64,000 bases of DNA from Rusavskia elegans. Taxonomy: Eukaryota > Ascomycota > Lecanoromycetes > Teloschistales > Teloschistaceae. The stretch covers positions 248,001 to 312,000 of the forward strand of contig SAUG01000015.1 in assembly GCA_011316305.1 (NCBI GenBank). The letters run 5' to 3'. The translations under genes and the position numbers were made by a program. This document shows, piece after piece, positions 25,906 through 36,662 of this stretch (the first letter of the stretch is position 1; each line of letters starts with the position of its first letter). The notes beneath the pieces were generated by a model. That model ran no database searches and was not told where the DNA came from. It saw only the letters and a list, made by a program, of their open reading frames with translations.

Positions 25906-28482
25906 ATGGCATATCAAGCCATCTTGCGGGTCTATGCCGTCCTGTTCGCATGTACCCTCACCGGCGTCGTCTTCCGAAGGTACTGGCTCGATGCAGACGA
26001 TCCTTACAAATGTCTTGCGTTGATGACCCGTGGCCACTGGCTTGATCCTTTCAAAAAATGGCAACCGCCAGGATGTTTGATGCATCAGTACACTGGGAAG
26101 GACATCAGAGCTTGTCTCAACGGCCAACGGATTGTCTACATTGGTGATTCCACGGCACGACAATTATTCTGGGCTACCGCGAAGAAGTTGAATGCAACTG
26201 GTGCGAACGCATATAGGCAAGAGGTGGACAAGCATGAAGATCTAGCCTTTGAGGACGTGCACTTCATCTGGGATCCCTTCTTCAACTCATCGAGCCTACG
26301 TGCAGAGCTTCTCTCCTCTCTTGATGGCAACACACCAGAAGATGCAGATCCTACCGAAACAGCAGGTCTTATCACGCTCGGCGGAGGCTTGTGGTATGCC
26401 CGCCACTTCCAATCGGATTGGCTAGATCGCTATCAAGACGCTCTCGACTACGTCGCTCCTCTGCTAGATGCTGGCGAGGGTAGTCCATCGCTCATTCACC
26501 CTCCGCGAAGCGGAAAGGGAAGGAAAGACCACCACGTGTATATGACACCCATCCAGGTTCCTCTGTACGATGTATTATCTCCAGCTAGGGCCTCCACTAT
26601 CGCACCGACCAAAATAATCTCGATGAATGAGTATCTATTCAACCTATCCACCACCAAGGGGATCAGAGTTCCATGGAGTCACTCGTTGATGACTTTGGAA
26701 AGCGAGGGTGCATATGAGGAAAGCGGTCTGCATGTCATCGAGGACGTTGCCGCTGGGAAAGTTGACGTGCTCTTGAATGCGCGGTGCAATACCCATATGA
26801 CTTATTTGCAAGGGTATCCTTTTGACAAAACCTGTTGCAGCACCTATGAGAACCAGCATCCGTTACGAACTCACTTCTACCTTGCTCTATTATTAATCCC
26901 ATCTCTCATTATTGGCTTTCGATCGTACGGGACGATTACCCCAAGGCATTTCAGGGGTTTCCGACAGCTTGGAGGACGACCTTCGGTCAGCGGTCTACCA
27001 ACCATTGACCTTTTCAAAGCATTCGCGGTCCTGAGTGTCGTTCTTACGTACTGCGCCCTAGCAGACAGGACTCAACTATTTGACAAAACTCAGAAGCACT
27101 TTAAGTATCTAGAGTTCTTCGCTCTTTGCGCAGTCGTTCTAATTCTCGGATTGCTCACTGTTCGGCCAACCCTTGACAAGAAACCACCAGCATGTGATGC
27201 TTTGAGCAGACCTCAGAGCGCAGAGCCGCCGTTCCTTTCGCGAGATCAGAGTGACGAGTGGAAAGGATGGATGCAGTTCATCATCCTAATCTATCACTAT
27301 ACAGGTGCCTCCAGTGTACTCGGTATCTATCAGGTCATTAGGATACTTGTCGCCTCGTACCTCTTCTTGAGCGGCTTTGGCCATACTGTTTTCTTCTATA
27401 GAAAGCAGAACTACTCGATGTCACGTTGCGCCTCTGTTCTAGTACGATACAATCTGTTGAGTTGTGTCCTTCCCTACATAATGGACACAGACTATCTTTT
27501 CTACTATTTTGCGGCGCTGGTTTCCTTCTGGTATCTGGTGGTATACCTGACCATGCGTATCCGCTCTTCAAAAAACTCGTCAATGCCATTCCTTCTAAGC
27601 AAGATTGGATTGTCTGCGGTGATTGTTACCCTCTTGGCACGAGCTCCTATACTATTCGAAGGTACCTTTCTCTTGCTCAAACACACGTGCAACATACATT
27701 GGAATGTCAAAGAGTGGCAATTCCGTCTGCAACTGGATTGCTACATCGTGTATGGTGGAATGGTAGCCGCGATAGTCTATTGTGAGGTCTCTGACATTCT
27801 CCGTGGGCAGTCGTCTCCACAAAACACTCTTTCAGTCGTCATTCGGCGCCATTGGAACAAGATCCGATCTGTCTCGGTAGCGGTGGCGCTGATCATTTTT
27901 CCTGCCTTTTGGTACTTTGTCCAACACTTCTCGGACAAGTTCACGTACAATCGATGGGTACCCTTCGTCTCGCTATTCCCGATACTTGCCTTCGTCGTCT
28001 TACGAAATTGCAACCGGCACCTGCGCAACTACTACTCTTGGGTATTTGCCTGGCTAGGAAAATGTTCGCTCGAGACATTCACCCTGCAATTTCACATCTG
28101 GCTCGCCGCGGATACCAAAGGCTTGCTGAGCCTAGGTGTCTTTGGACGGAAGGCGACGCACATAGATGGGAGGTATCACGATCTCGTGATCCTGACCGGA
28201 GTGTTTCTCTGGCTAAGCTGGATGACGGCCGATGCTACTACGACAATCACGAATTGGATTATAGACCCGAGACATCAACCCGTGCAAGAAGACAAGCTGA
28301 CTCCGTTGACGGTAGCCAATGATGTCGGGTTGAATGCTTTCGCCGATGGACTGGATGGTGAAAGGGTTCGCCCTGGTACGTTTTCAAGACATCTGAAGAG
28401 GTGGTATGAGTTGTGGATGGGGAAACTTGAATTCAGGCTCGCGAGCATTGTTTTGATCATGTGGATTCTCAATATGGTGTGA
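25906..28482 (+). CDS. CAS1: CAS1-type polysaccharide O-acyltransferase
   Basis: Single-exon gene, 858 residues, in the Cas1p/CASD1 family. After an N-terminal signal-anchor (residues ~8-24) lies a lumenal SGNH-hydrolase-like domain: block I IVYIGDSTARQ at ~76-86 with nucleophile Ser82, and a later DVLLNARCN-type block before TCCSTY. From ~330 onward there are about a dozen hydrophobic segments, the 10-TM-type acyltransferase part (FIILIYHYTGASSVLGIYQV, YLFLSGFGHTVFFYRKQNYS, KCSLETFTLQFHIWLA). Known members O-acetylate glycans: capsule glucuronoxylomannan in Cryptococcus, sialic acid in animals. Here the likely site is the Golgi and the target an unknown wall or secreted glycan. It is flanked by direct copies of a dispersed repeat. 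The start ATG 25906 gives the expected anchor. Confidence 0.92.
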   Translation: MAYQAILRVYAVLFACTLTGVVFRRYWLDADDPYKCLALMTRGHWLDPFKKWQPPGCLMHQYTGKDIRACLNGQRIVYIGDSTARQLFWATAKKLNATGANAYRQEVDKHEDLAFEDVHFIWDPFFNSSSLRAELLSSLDGNTPEDADPTETAGLITLGGGLWYARHFQSDWLDRYQDALDYVAPLLDAGEGSPSLIHPPRSGKGRKDHHVYMTPIQVPLYDVLSPARASTIAPTKIISMNEYLFNLSTTKGIRVPWSHSLMTLESEGAYEESGLHVIEDVAAGKVDVLLNARCNTHMTYLQGYPFDKTCCSTYENQHPLRTHFYLALLLIPSLIIGFRSYGTITPRHFRGFRQLGGRPSVSGLPTIDLFKAFAVLSVVLTYCALADRTQLFDKTQKHFKYLEFFALCAVVLILGLLTVRPTLDKKPPACDALSRPQSAEPPFLSRDQSDEWKGWMQFIILIYHYTGASSVLGIYQVIRILVASYLFLSGFGHTVFFYRKQNYSMSRCASVLVRYNLLSCVLPYIMDTDYLFYYFAALVSFWYLVVYLTMRIRSSKNSSMPFLLSKIGLSAVIVTLLARAPILFEGTFLLLKHTCNIHWNVKEWQFRLQLDCYIVYGGMVAAIVYCEVSDILRGQSSPQNTLSVVIRRHWNKIRSVSVAVALIIFPAFWYFVQHFSDKFTYNRWVPFVSLFPILAFVVLRNCNRHLRNYYSWVFAWLGKCSLETFTLQFHIWLAADTKGLLSLGVFGRKATHIDGRYHDLVILTGVFLWLSWMTADATTTITNWIIDPRHQPVQEDKLTPLTVANDVGLNAFADGLDGERVRPGTFSRHLKRWYELWMGKLEFRLASIVLIMWILNMV

Positions 28483-28864
28483 TTCCCACTAGAATTGCTA
28501 CAGAGTCCATTTATGGAGGAAATACATAGCAGAGCTAAGGTAGAAATCCGTACTATCGCTGTCATTGCTTCTTACATTCATTAGTACTTCATTGATAGAG
28601 TTTTTCACCGAACATGTTGTGAACTTCCCCGCCAGTTGTGGCATCCCATTCGGGGTCAAGCTATACAGCGTCTCTCGTGTTCTAGATCAATCGCAATATA
28701 GGCTATACACCAACCAAGAGTGATCTCAGGAGTAGCTCTATTATGAACTCTAAGTAATCGTCGCAAGGATAACCTACATCGTGGTATTGACTGTTGTCCC
28801 CTCTCATTGCGATCGACTATCAAACTCTTGAATCAGATGTCCCTGGGGGGATGGCTTTCGAGTT
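28483..28864. other. Intergenic with repeat copy C
   Basis: Between convergent genes. Holds repeat copy C; otherwise nothing recognised. Confidence 0.5.
28681..28796 (+). repeat. Dispersed repeat, copy C
   Basis: Same orientation as copy B, about 2.9 kb apart, on the other side of the CAS1-type gene. Core at 28762-28796. Confidence 0.5.
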
Positions 28865-29962
28865 CTAGATCCTTGATTTCCTGGCCATCCGGTAGACCTG
28901 CCCACTCAAGGACAGGACTTTGCCTGCCTCAGCTGAGACTATTTTTTGGCCGGGTTCGAGGTCATTAAAAGTCTCTTCGCCAGAAAAGTGCCTACAAGAC
29001 CGGTTTAGATTGGAATTGTATCTTTGAAGCCCCTGGCCGCCATGACTCGCGGTCAGATTCTTGCGAGGATCTGAAACGAATACGATGCGTAAGACTCACC
29101 AGCTTCTTTCTGCACCTCCCGTGAGATGGTCGCAATTACCGTTCAGGACACATGTCCAGCCTCCAGCAATGCCTTTCCCATCCCTCCAGTCGACCGGTCC
29201 TATACTTTTGGCCATCTCATGGCCAGAGGGCTTACTTACGTCTACTTTTGGATTCTGCTTTCGAACGAATTTCGTAATGCCAGCTGTTGGAGCAAAGAAA
29301 TCATCTACATTCGGATCATCCGGCATATTTCCCGTGAGTGTTCGACAGATAGCTATGAGCGTTGCCGCATGCGTGCAGATCAAGACGGAGGTGTTTCTTG
29401 TTGTGCTCTCCGCATCCACGGACGCGATGATATGGGCCAACGCAACTGCAACACGGTCGTGAAGCTGAGAGACGGTTTCGCCGGCTGAAGGCGGAATAAG
29501 AGAGGCTTGGTAGGTGTCATCGAAGGAAGATGGGAAGAGCGACTTGAGAAAGGCGGCAGCAGCGGGTGATGGATGATCAAAACTGGCGACGCCATACCAT
29601 TCCCCTATGCCGCTCTCCGCCCTGACTCTGATCCCCGGCTTCAATTTTTTGACGGCCGGTTCCAGGGTTTGTAGACATCGATAGAAGGGGCTGCTATATA
29701 GGTAGTCGACAGGCGGATCTAGCTGAGCCAGCTCGATGGCAAGCTCATGGGACTGCTGGACGCCATATGCGGCCAGCGGTGGATCCGAAGGTATATTGGT
29801 GGGAGACGGGGAATTGGTGTGATATTCGCCAGTCGTGGTGTTGAGGGTATAGCTCGCTCGGAACTAGAACGAGGCATGAGCTTCACCCTCAAGGTAAATA
29901 GAAACAGCCAAGAAGCTACATACCGCATGCCGTGTCACATAGATGGTTGTGACAACCATCAT
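28865..29962 (-). CDS. Histidine phosphatase family, tau55-like
   Basis: Exons complement(join(28865..28991,29100..29863,29924..29962)), 309 residues, introns of 60 and 108 bases in phase. The protein starts MMVVTTIYVTRHAFR; the second His-phosphatase block is visible as VLICTHAATLIAICR, with LYSSPFYRCLQTLEP and GIGEWYG between. This fits the fungal phosphoglycerate-mutase-like group that includes the tau55 subunit of TFIIIC (Tfc7). It may act in RNA polymerase III transcription or as a metabolic phosphatase; the sequence does not decide. The usual RHG triad reads RHA here, because the first intron falls right after that codon. The catalytic His and Arg are kept. The last intron restores a natural C-terminus (WHFSGEETFNDLEPG). 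Confidence 0.88.
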
Positions 29963-30846
29963 TTGACCGTTCGAAGTGACAATTTCGTTGCCTCAGCCCT
30001 CAGACCTGCTCCGACTAGAGAAAGCGTGGCGTTGAACTAGGCTTTTAGAGTATAAGCTATAGCCGTAAATAGCTAGACCCAGGGCTAGCGCAAGAAAATT
30101 TCGTCGAAGCTCGGCAGGCGTCACGCCGACGGCAGAATCCCGAGGGCGGTGAGCGACTGATAGAGTAAGCGAGGCGTGGCATCGAGGGATCGATTACTCT
30201 AATAGGAGGACCCTTTATCTGGAGGAGGCAGGTAGAACCGAACCTTCACGTGTCAGCCACGAAACGGATATCGCCGATTCCTTGGAAGGGGTCATGGCCA
30301 GCAAATGAAATTATCAATAACCCTGTACCTACATTGCACTTCCTCTCACTCTCATCCCTTGACATCTGTTTGCGGGGATTCCTCCCGGGGACACTGACGG
30401 CGGACAAAGATTTTATCTCTCTCGGAGGTAGGCTGGACTGCTTCTACGACAATTGGCTGCTAAGTACTACGATCCTGGGCTTGCATGAAGCCAAACGCAC
30501 CGGAGTATGGCCGCTGCAGATGAAGACACCACTGCTGCCTCGCTTGCAGAAACCTCTTCGAAAGGTCAGTCTATCGCTTAAGTCCTCGGAAACATTCACT
30601 TCGATCACGGTGCCAGTCATTCATTCTCTTTTGCATTCTCTGCATGTGCGAGCTGGCTTTGGGAGCAACGACGAGTCATGTAGCTGCTGAGTGGTCAAGC
30701 TATTTGTTGCCGCTGGTTGTTTCTTTTCGTCCGGTGCTTTCATGTTGATGGCTCTCGATAGACCGTTTTTATGTATCAGTACAAACTACAGAATGAACGC
30801 TCATATATAGATACACAGCAGCTTACCTTCTGAGTCTGCTTAGCAG
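29963..30846. other. Intergenic, choline kinase 5' region
   Basis: Divergent spacer of ~880 bases. A 146-codon frame on the plus strand lacks an ATG start and any motif and is not annotated. The missing first exon of choline kinase should lie here, perhaps around 30743. Confidence 0.4.
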
Positions 30847-33361
30847 TAACCACAGAGGAGCCCAAAACCATCTCGCCTAATTCGAGCCCTATATTGGACG
30901 CTCGCCAACCTTCTACCAATGTCCCTACATCTCCTAGAAAGCACCGTGCGAGCCTGGGTTCCAGGAGACTCTCGGGTCGCCCGCCACCCAGCCCTTCTAC
31001 CACCTCACTGCAATCGGTCGCCGGTCTAGCTAGTTCCGCAGACGTGACCTCACCCGATCTACCGTCGACTTCTGGAGGTCATTCATCCCAACCAAAACAC
31101 CATCCCCATGCAAACCACATCTTATTGCAAGTGCGTGACTGGCTGCACCAAGAGAAGGCTCGAAAATTGAAACGTAAGTCCAAGGGACACAGTGAGCATG
31201 GTAAACATGCAAGTGCAACAGGTCTCGTCAAATCTTTGGTCGATCAGCTGCACAGCGATGGCCATCGACATCATTCCAGTCACCACCGGAGGCAATCCTC
31301 GGATCTCTCCGAAGACGATTCTCTAGCCTTGGAAAAGCTGGAGAAAATCCTGAGCACCAACCTCCAGCTGGATGACGACAACGAGATTATGTCCGGGAGT
31401 CGGAAAGCATCCATCGCGATACGCAAAGGCTCCATCAGGCGGAGTTTTCGGAAGAAATCCACTGGTGCCTCGTCAGATACTGATTACCAAGATGGAGATA
31501 TGCTTGTTCCTTCTGCGGATGTTACTCTTGACAACAGCAAAACCCTGAGCTACACTGGGGGTGCTGGATCATCCCAAGTAGACCTTGTTGGTTCAAGCAA
31601 GAAGTCAAAGAAGGAGAGGGATGCTTGGATCCAATTCAAGAATGAAATCGTCCGGCTCACTCACACCCTGAAGTGTAAAGGCTGGCGGCGTGTCCCACTC
31701 GAAGGTGCCGATATTGGCGTCGAACGGCTCAGTGGAGCTTTAACGAATGCTGTCTACGTTGTTTCGCCACCAAAGGATCTGTCACAGCTGCTTCCCAATA
31801 CGAACGATAGTACCGTATCGTTGGCCACCAAGAAACCTCCAGCGTTAGTCCAACAGCCACTTCAACAGCAAAACTCGGCTAATAGAGCACAGGAAACTTC
31901 TTTTACGCATATACGGCCCACAAGTTGAGCATCTCATTGATCGGGATAATGAATTACAGATTTTACGTCGGCTAGCACGCAAGAGGATCGGTCCGCGATT
32001 GCTAGGGACATTCACGAATGGCCGCTTCGAAGAATTCTTCAATGCCGTAACACTTACAGCCAAAGATCTGCGCAATCCAGAAACATCGAAGCAGATAGCA
32101 AAACGGATGCGTGAGCTTCACGAAGGGATTGAGCTGCTTCAAGAAGAACGCGATGCCGGCCCCTTCGTATGGCGTAATTGGGATAGCTGGGTAGGACGGT
32201 GCGCAGATGTCATATCCTGGCTTGACGAAAAGATGATTGCAGGCCAGCAAGGAACTGGTGGAACCGCCGCAAACGCATGGAAGCAACGTGGTCTTGTTTG
32301 TGGCGTCGAGTGGCCAGTGTTCCGGAAGACGGTTGAACGATATCGCAGGTGGCTGGAGGACCAGTATGGTGGTTCTGATGCTGTCAGAGACACGCTAGTC
32401 TTTGCACATAACGATGTAAGTCGGTTTTTCACAGCATGCGTTTACTGCCACTAATACATCCAGACTCAATACGGCAATCTTCTCCGCCTCAAACCTAGTG
32501 GAGAGTCTCCCTTGCTGATTCCAGCGAACGAGCACAAGCAACTCATAGTCATTGATTTCGAATACGCGTCGGCCAATGTTCCGGGCTTAGAATTTGCGAA
32601 CCATTTCGTACGCTTCCGAAAGCTTCCATCGCTTCGAAGAATTTCAGGTTGACAATTCACAGACAGAATGGTGTTATAATTACCACGTCGCCTCTAGTTC
32701 GTATGCACTCCACGAACGAGGGTATCCTAGGGTGGAAGAACAACACCGGTTCCTCAAAGCTTACGTACAGCACCGTCCATTCCGTCCTTCTCTATCGACG
32801 CAGTCGTCCTCCACTTCGCTGCGCCCATCGCTCTCCCACTCAGTTTCCAACTTCATGCTCGACAGCCGCGCACCGCCGGCACAGGTTGCAGAGGAAGAGA
32901 AAGGGAGGGAGGAGAAAGTTGAAAATGAGATTCGCCGTCTGATGCATGAAGCGAGGATCTGGCGGCCGGCGAATTCCGCAATGTGGGTCGCATGGGGTAT
33001 TGTTCAAGCCAAGGTGGAGGGCATGGATGAGGCCTTAGAAGCTAAGAAGACGGCGGAGGACGAAAAGAACGTATCTGGTGGCAGAGAGGCGACGGGCAAA
33101 TCCCAAGCTGAACCTGACCCTTCGACCCCTGAGTCGAAGGGCTTGGCAGAAGATATGGAAGAAAAGCGAACAGAGGAAGCTAGAGGAGGATCGGCTGAGG
33201 GAGCCGATGCAGATGATGAAGAGGAGGCTGGGTTTGATTATTTGGGGTATGCACAGGAGAGGGCGATGTTCTTTTGGGGCGATATGCTGCAGATGGGGCT
33301 GGTGACGAAAGAGGAGTTGCCGGAGGAGGTGAGGGCGAAGGTCAAGGTTGTGGAATATTGA
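30847..33361 (+). CDS. CKI1: Choline/ethanolamine kinase, 5' end open
   Basis: Phosphorylates choline, the first step of the CDP-choline (Kennedy) route to phosphatidylcholine. Exons (~30847..31843,31893..32415,32464..32607,32663..33361) keep phase. The true ATG is not found: the frame is open back to a stop at 30831 with no ATG, so a small upstream exon and an intron ending near 30846 or 30854 are inferred. A fungal basic/Ser-rich N-terminal extension (~250 residues) precedes the kinase fold: GVERLSGALTNAVYVV, KLLLRIYGPQVEHLIDRDNE, the Brenner motif VFAHNDTQYGNLLRL and the choline kinase motif VIDFEYASANVPGLEFANHF. An acidic insertion sits before the final helix (YAQERAMFFWGDML). PSD1, another phospholipid gene, lies 3.3 kb away. 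Confidence 0.88.
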
Positions 33362-33702
33362 ATTGCTAGGGTGGCTGGCCTCTGTGTTTGGCGGATATGA
33401 CCGAGGACCAAGGGGAAGGGGTTGGTGTAGATGAGTCGTAATTAGTATGTGCAGGCGGCAGACGAGTACCTTAATATGCATCGTATTCATGATATTCCGT
33501 CTTTCTTCCGAAGCAGGTATTTCATTTGGGGCCATCTACCACCAATAGATCCGAACCTGTTTCTAGCTCTATTCACAGCTGGCTATGATAGTCACACATG
33601 GATAGATGGGGTATAATACATACACGCCAGCCCCAGACATTCAACGTCGTCGATAATGCTCCCGAACACTCAGCTGGTCCAACGGCCTGATCGTCATGCC
33701 CG
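33362..33702. other. Convergent spacer
   Basis: 3' regions of choline kinase and the HERP-like gene. Nothing recognised. Confidence 0.4.
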
Positions 33703-36442
33703 TCAAATCTCCACCAAAGGCCCATCTCGCGGTTCCCGCTCTCTCATACCCTCATCAACACCATCAGACCCTTCGCCGGTACCATGAAGCCCTCCCTCAA
33801 CCCCACTACTACTGCCACCCAATCTTCCACCCCCTGGCGCCTCTTGCAAACTCTCTCTTCGAATCCGCTCCTTATCACTCCCGTCTGTCTCCCTCTCCTC
33901 TTGCGCCGCCCGTGCCTCCGAGGCCCTAAGCTCCCTTTCCCTCTCCTCCTCCAATCTCCTTGCCTCCACCGCATCCCGAGCTGCAATGTGTCGTTCCCCC
34001 ACCCCAGGGACCAGACTCGCCACGAAAAGTGCGACGGCGCGTTCAGCGCGACGGAAGAGGGATGCGTTCGCTTGGTCCCGGAGGAGGCGGTCAGCAAGGA
34101 CTTGAGGATCAGGTCGGTTAGTATTGGGAGCAGTATTCGCGGCGGCGTTGGGCCCATTCCGATCAGGCTCCGCCCGGTCCTCGATTCTCCCTTGCTGGTG
34201 TTGCTGCTGCTGTCTTCCCTGTTGTTGCCGATTTCCCTCTCTTCCACCGCCCGCCGCCGCTAGGGGTATAAGTCCCTCGACATGCCTCCTTATAGGCTCC
34301 CATATAGCGCGGAAAAGCGGGCGGAAAGCACCGGTGTTGGCGATGAAGACGATGAAAGCGCATATACCTAGGAGGATGGCTCGACGATGACCACCGCCTG
34401 CGGTGAAGAAGTAGACAAAGCCGAAGAGGCGGATGAGGAGCCAAAGGTGGCCGCCGAGGGGGAGGAGTATGCGGGCGAGGTCACGGGGTTGGTTTTGCCC
34501 CTGCTGCTGTTGCTGCTGTTGATGTTGGTGTTGGTGTTGGTGTTGGTGTTGGTGTTGGTGTGCTTGTGCTTGTGCTTGTGCAATGTTCATTGGAGCAGGA
34601 ACCCCCGGAGGCTGGTTTGGCGGATTTTGGGGGGCTTGTGGATTTAGAGAGTTATGGGGTGCTTGCTGCGATGGATTTGCGTGGGAGATGGAAAAGGGGC
34701 TGAAATTCGGAGATTGGAGTTGAGGAATGCCAGTCAGGAGTGGGAGCGTAAGGTTTGTGGTGTATAGTCCGGAATGGTGTACGAGGAGAGAATGTGGGCC
34801 TACTGGGGATGAAAGGATGTAGACTTCGGGAGCTGCAGATGGATCGTTGGAGCCCCGGAGATCTGACGGTTCAGTCACAGTTGGAGCAACCCCAGACGGT
34901 GTAGCCTGAGCTGCTGTATTGGAACTTGAGCCGCCTTGGGCCAGCGGCTGTGAACTACCAGTGGGGAACGATGAAAGCGCTTGAGGGCCATTGGCTTGCC
35001 TGAGACCGGACGCGGACTGCTGGCTAGCAAGCACCTGGGATAGGACGCTGTTAAGACTCGCTCGTAGATGATCCGCTTGAGTTGTCAGGTTGTTCAGTCG
35101 GGTTCGTAACGGGGCTTCTAAGCCGTGTGGAATCATATTAGGCTGGCTTGCCATATTATCCAAGTACGTCCGAGCATGATCAAAAACCGCTTGAGGAGGC
35201 GCTGTTCCTCCAGCGAGCGAAGTCTCAATCGCGGAGAGCCGCTGTTGAAACATTGCAAGCGGATTTGGAGAGGGAAAATTCAAGGCTGAATTATATGATG
35301 GGTTACCAGTGGCTGGTGCGCCCCACGCCGCCGTGTTCGGAGGCGCATGAATCCCGGTATTCGTAGGGGTTGAAGATCGCTGAGGAGTATAACTGGAAGC
35401 GCGTGAGTGTGGGCGCTGGCTCATGCCACTGTTTGGGCGGGATATGGACTGGATGACGACTCGGAAGCTTTCTCCATTGGGGCCTTGATTCTCGCGCACG
35501 GCGGTATTCGGATTCGGACTTTGACTAGAAGCCTGGGCGTTGTCTGAGCCCTGTCCATTCTGCTCTGCGGTGGTTTGGTTTGTCGGCAGATCTGGAGATA
35601 GCCCGTATTGACCAGCGGCAGCTCTAGCCTGTTGTTGCTGGGCGATGATTTGTTGGAATGACGGCTGGGGAAGCGTTGGTTGCTGCCATTGATGAGCTTG
35701 GAAATGAGTGTGAGGCGGTCCCTGGTGAAGATGATGCTGCTGGCCGTGGGCAGCGAAATGGGCAGCGAACTGTTGGTTCATGGCTGCTAGATGGCTATTC
35801 AGCGCATTCTGGAGGTGGGGCGGCATTGGAGTTTGTCCTTGCTGGCCTGCCATCTGCGGAGGAGGGAACAGGATATTGGGACCTGGAGGCGTTTGGCCAG
35901 GATTTTGCTGGACGTTCGGGGCACTGGGAGACGCACCCTGCTGATTTGGCTGTGGTGTTTGTCCATTGCTGGAGGGATTGTTCAGCTGGGGTATGAGGGA
36001 GGGCATCCATTGCTGGCGATTCATCGGTTGTGGTGCTTGATTCTGGGTAGAGGATGCAGAGGTCGTTGGGGTATGAGACTTCGGAGCGGGTGACAGAACG
36101 AGGTGCAGACAAAGCGGTTCAGATCGATTGATCTACAGAGGAGGTTCAGCCTATAGCACAGGACGTGATTGCTACACTCACAGCTTCCTGACCAAAAACG
36201 TCCTTCAGACTCGTCTCCTCTGAAGCTAACACCTTGCCTTGATAAATCAAACGTTGTCGAAGAAGAGGTGGTCGGGCAGGGACAGTGGCTTGGATTCTTT
36301 CCTTCAGCGCGCGGACAGTGGTGGATATTGGAATATCGGCGAACGTCAGCTTCTTCGGGACTTCTTCTGTTGATGGCGATAGGACGTTGAGGACTATTGT
36401 TTGCACTTTCGGCGTAGAGCGGTCAGACGAGCTTCCTTCCAT
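33703..36442 (-). CDS. HERP/Usa1-like ubiquitin-domain ER protein
   Basis: Exons complement(join(33703..36132,36182..36442)), 896 residues. The N-terminus (MEGSSSDRSTPKVQTIVLNV) leads a ubiquitin-like fold: ALKERIQATV, LLRQRLIYQGKVL, SLKDVFGQEA, LCLHLVLSP. A long Gln/Asn/Pro/Ser-rich middle follows, with a His-Gln alternation and Gln run just before the membrane part. Two adjacent hydrophobic segments (GGHLWLLIRLFGFVYFF and AILLGICAFIVFIANTG) form a hairpin like that of HERP. After it come GAFRPLFRAIWEPIRR and a charged cytosolic tail. HERP and yeast Usa1 scaffold the Hrd1 ligase in ER-associated degradation; that role is inferred. The start ATG 36442 directly precedes the ubiquitin-like fold. 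The 49-base intron keeps phase. Confidence 0.82.
34518..34585. repeat. GTTGGT/GTGCTT hexamer array in coding DNA
   Basis: Tandem GTTGGT and GTGCTT-like hexamers coding for alternating His/Gln and Ala/Gln in the HERP-like protein. Likely length-variable. Confidence 0.8.
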
Positions 36443-36662
36443 TGTGCCTCGAGAAGGAAATTCACGATCGGATGGTGCTAAGCTATCTGGACTTGGCTGG
36501 TACCATGATGTGTGTAGGAGGATCAAAGTATCCTATTGAATCTCGACTGAATTGACTGAAGCAACTTGTTCTTATCCGGCTCGATATCGATCACGTGCCA
36601 TGCCAAGCCTCGGATGATATGACTGCAATATCCAATTGGTATCAGTGTAAAAGTAACATCTC

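Noticed and set aside
30250..30690. 146-codon plus-strand frame
   Set aside because: Starts at GTG, no motif, unusual composition; chance frame in the choline kinase upstream region.
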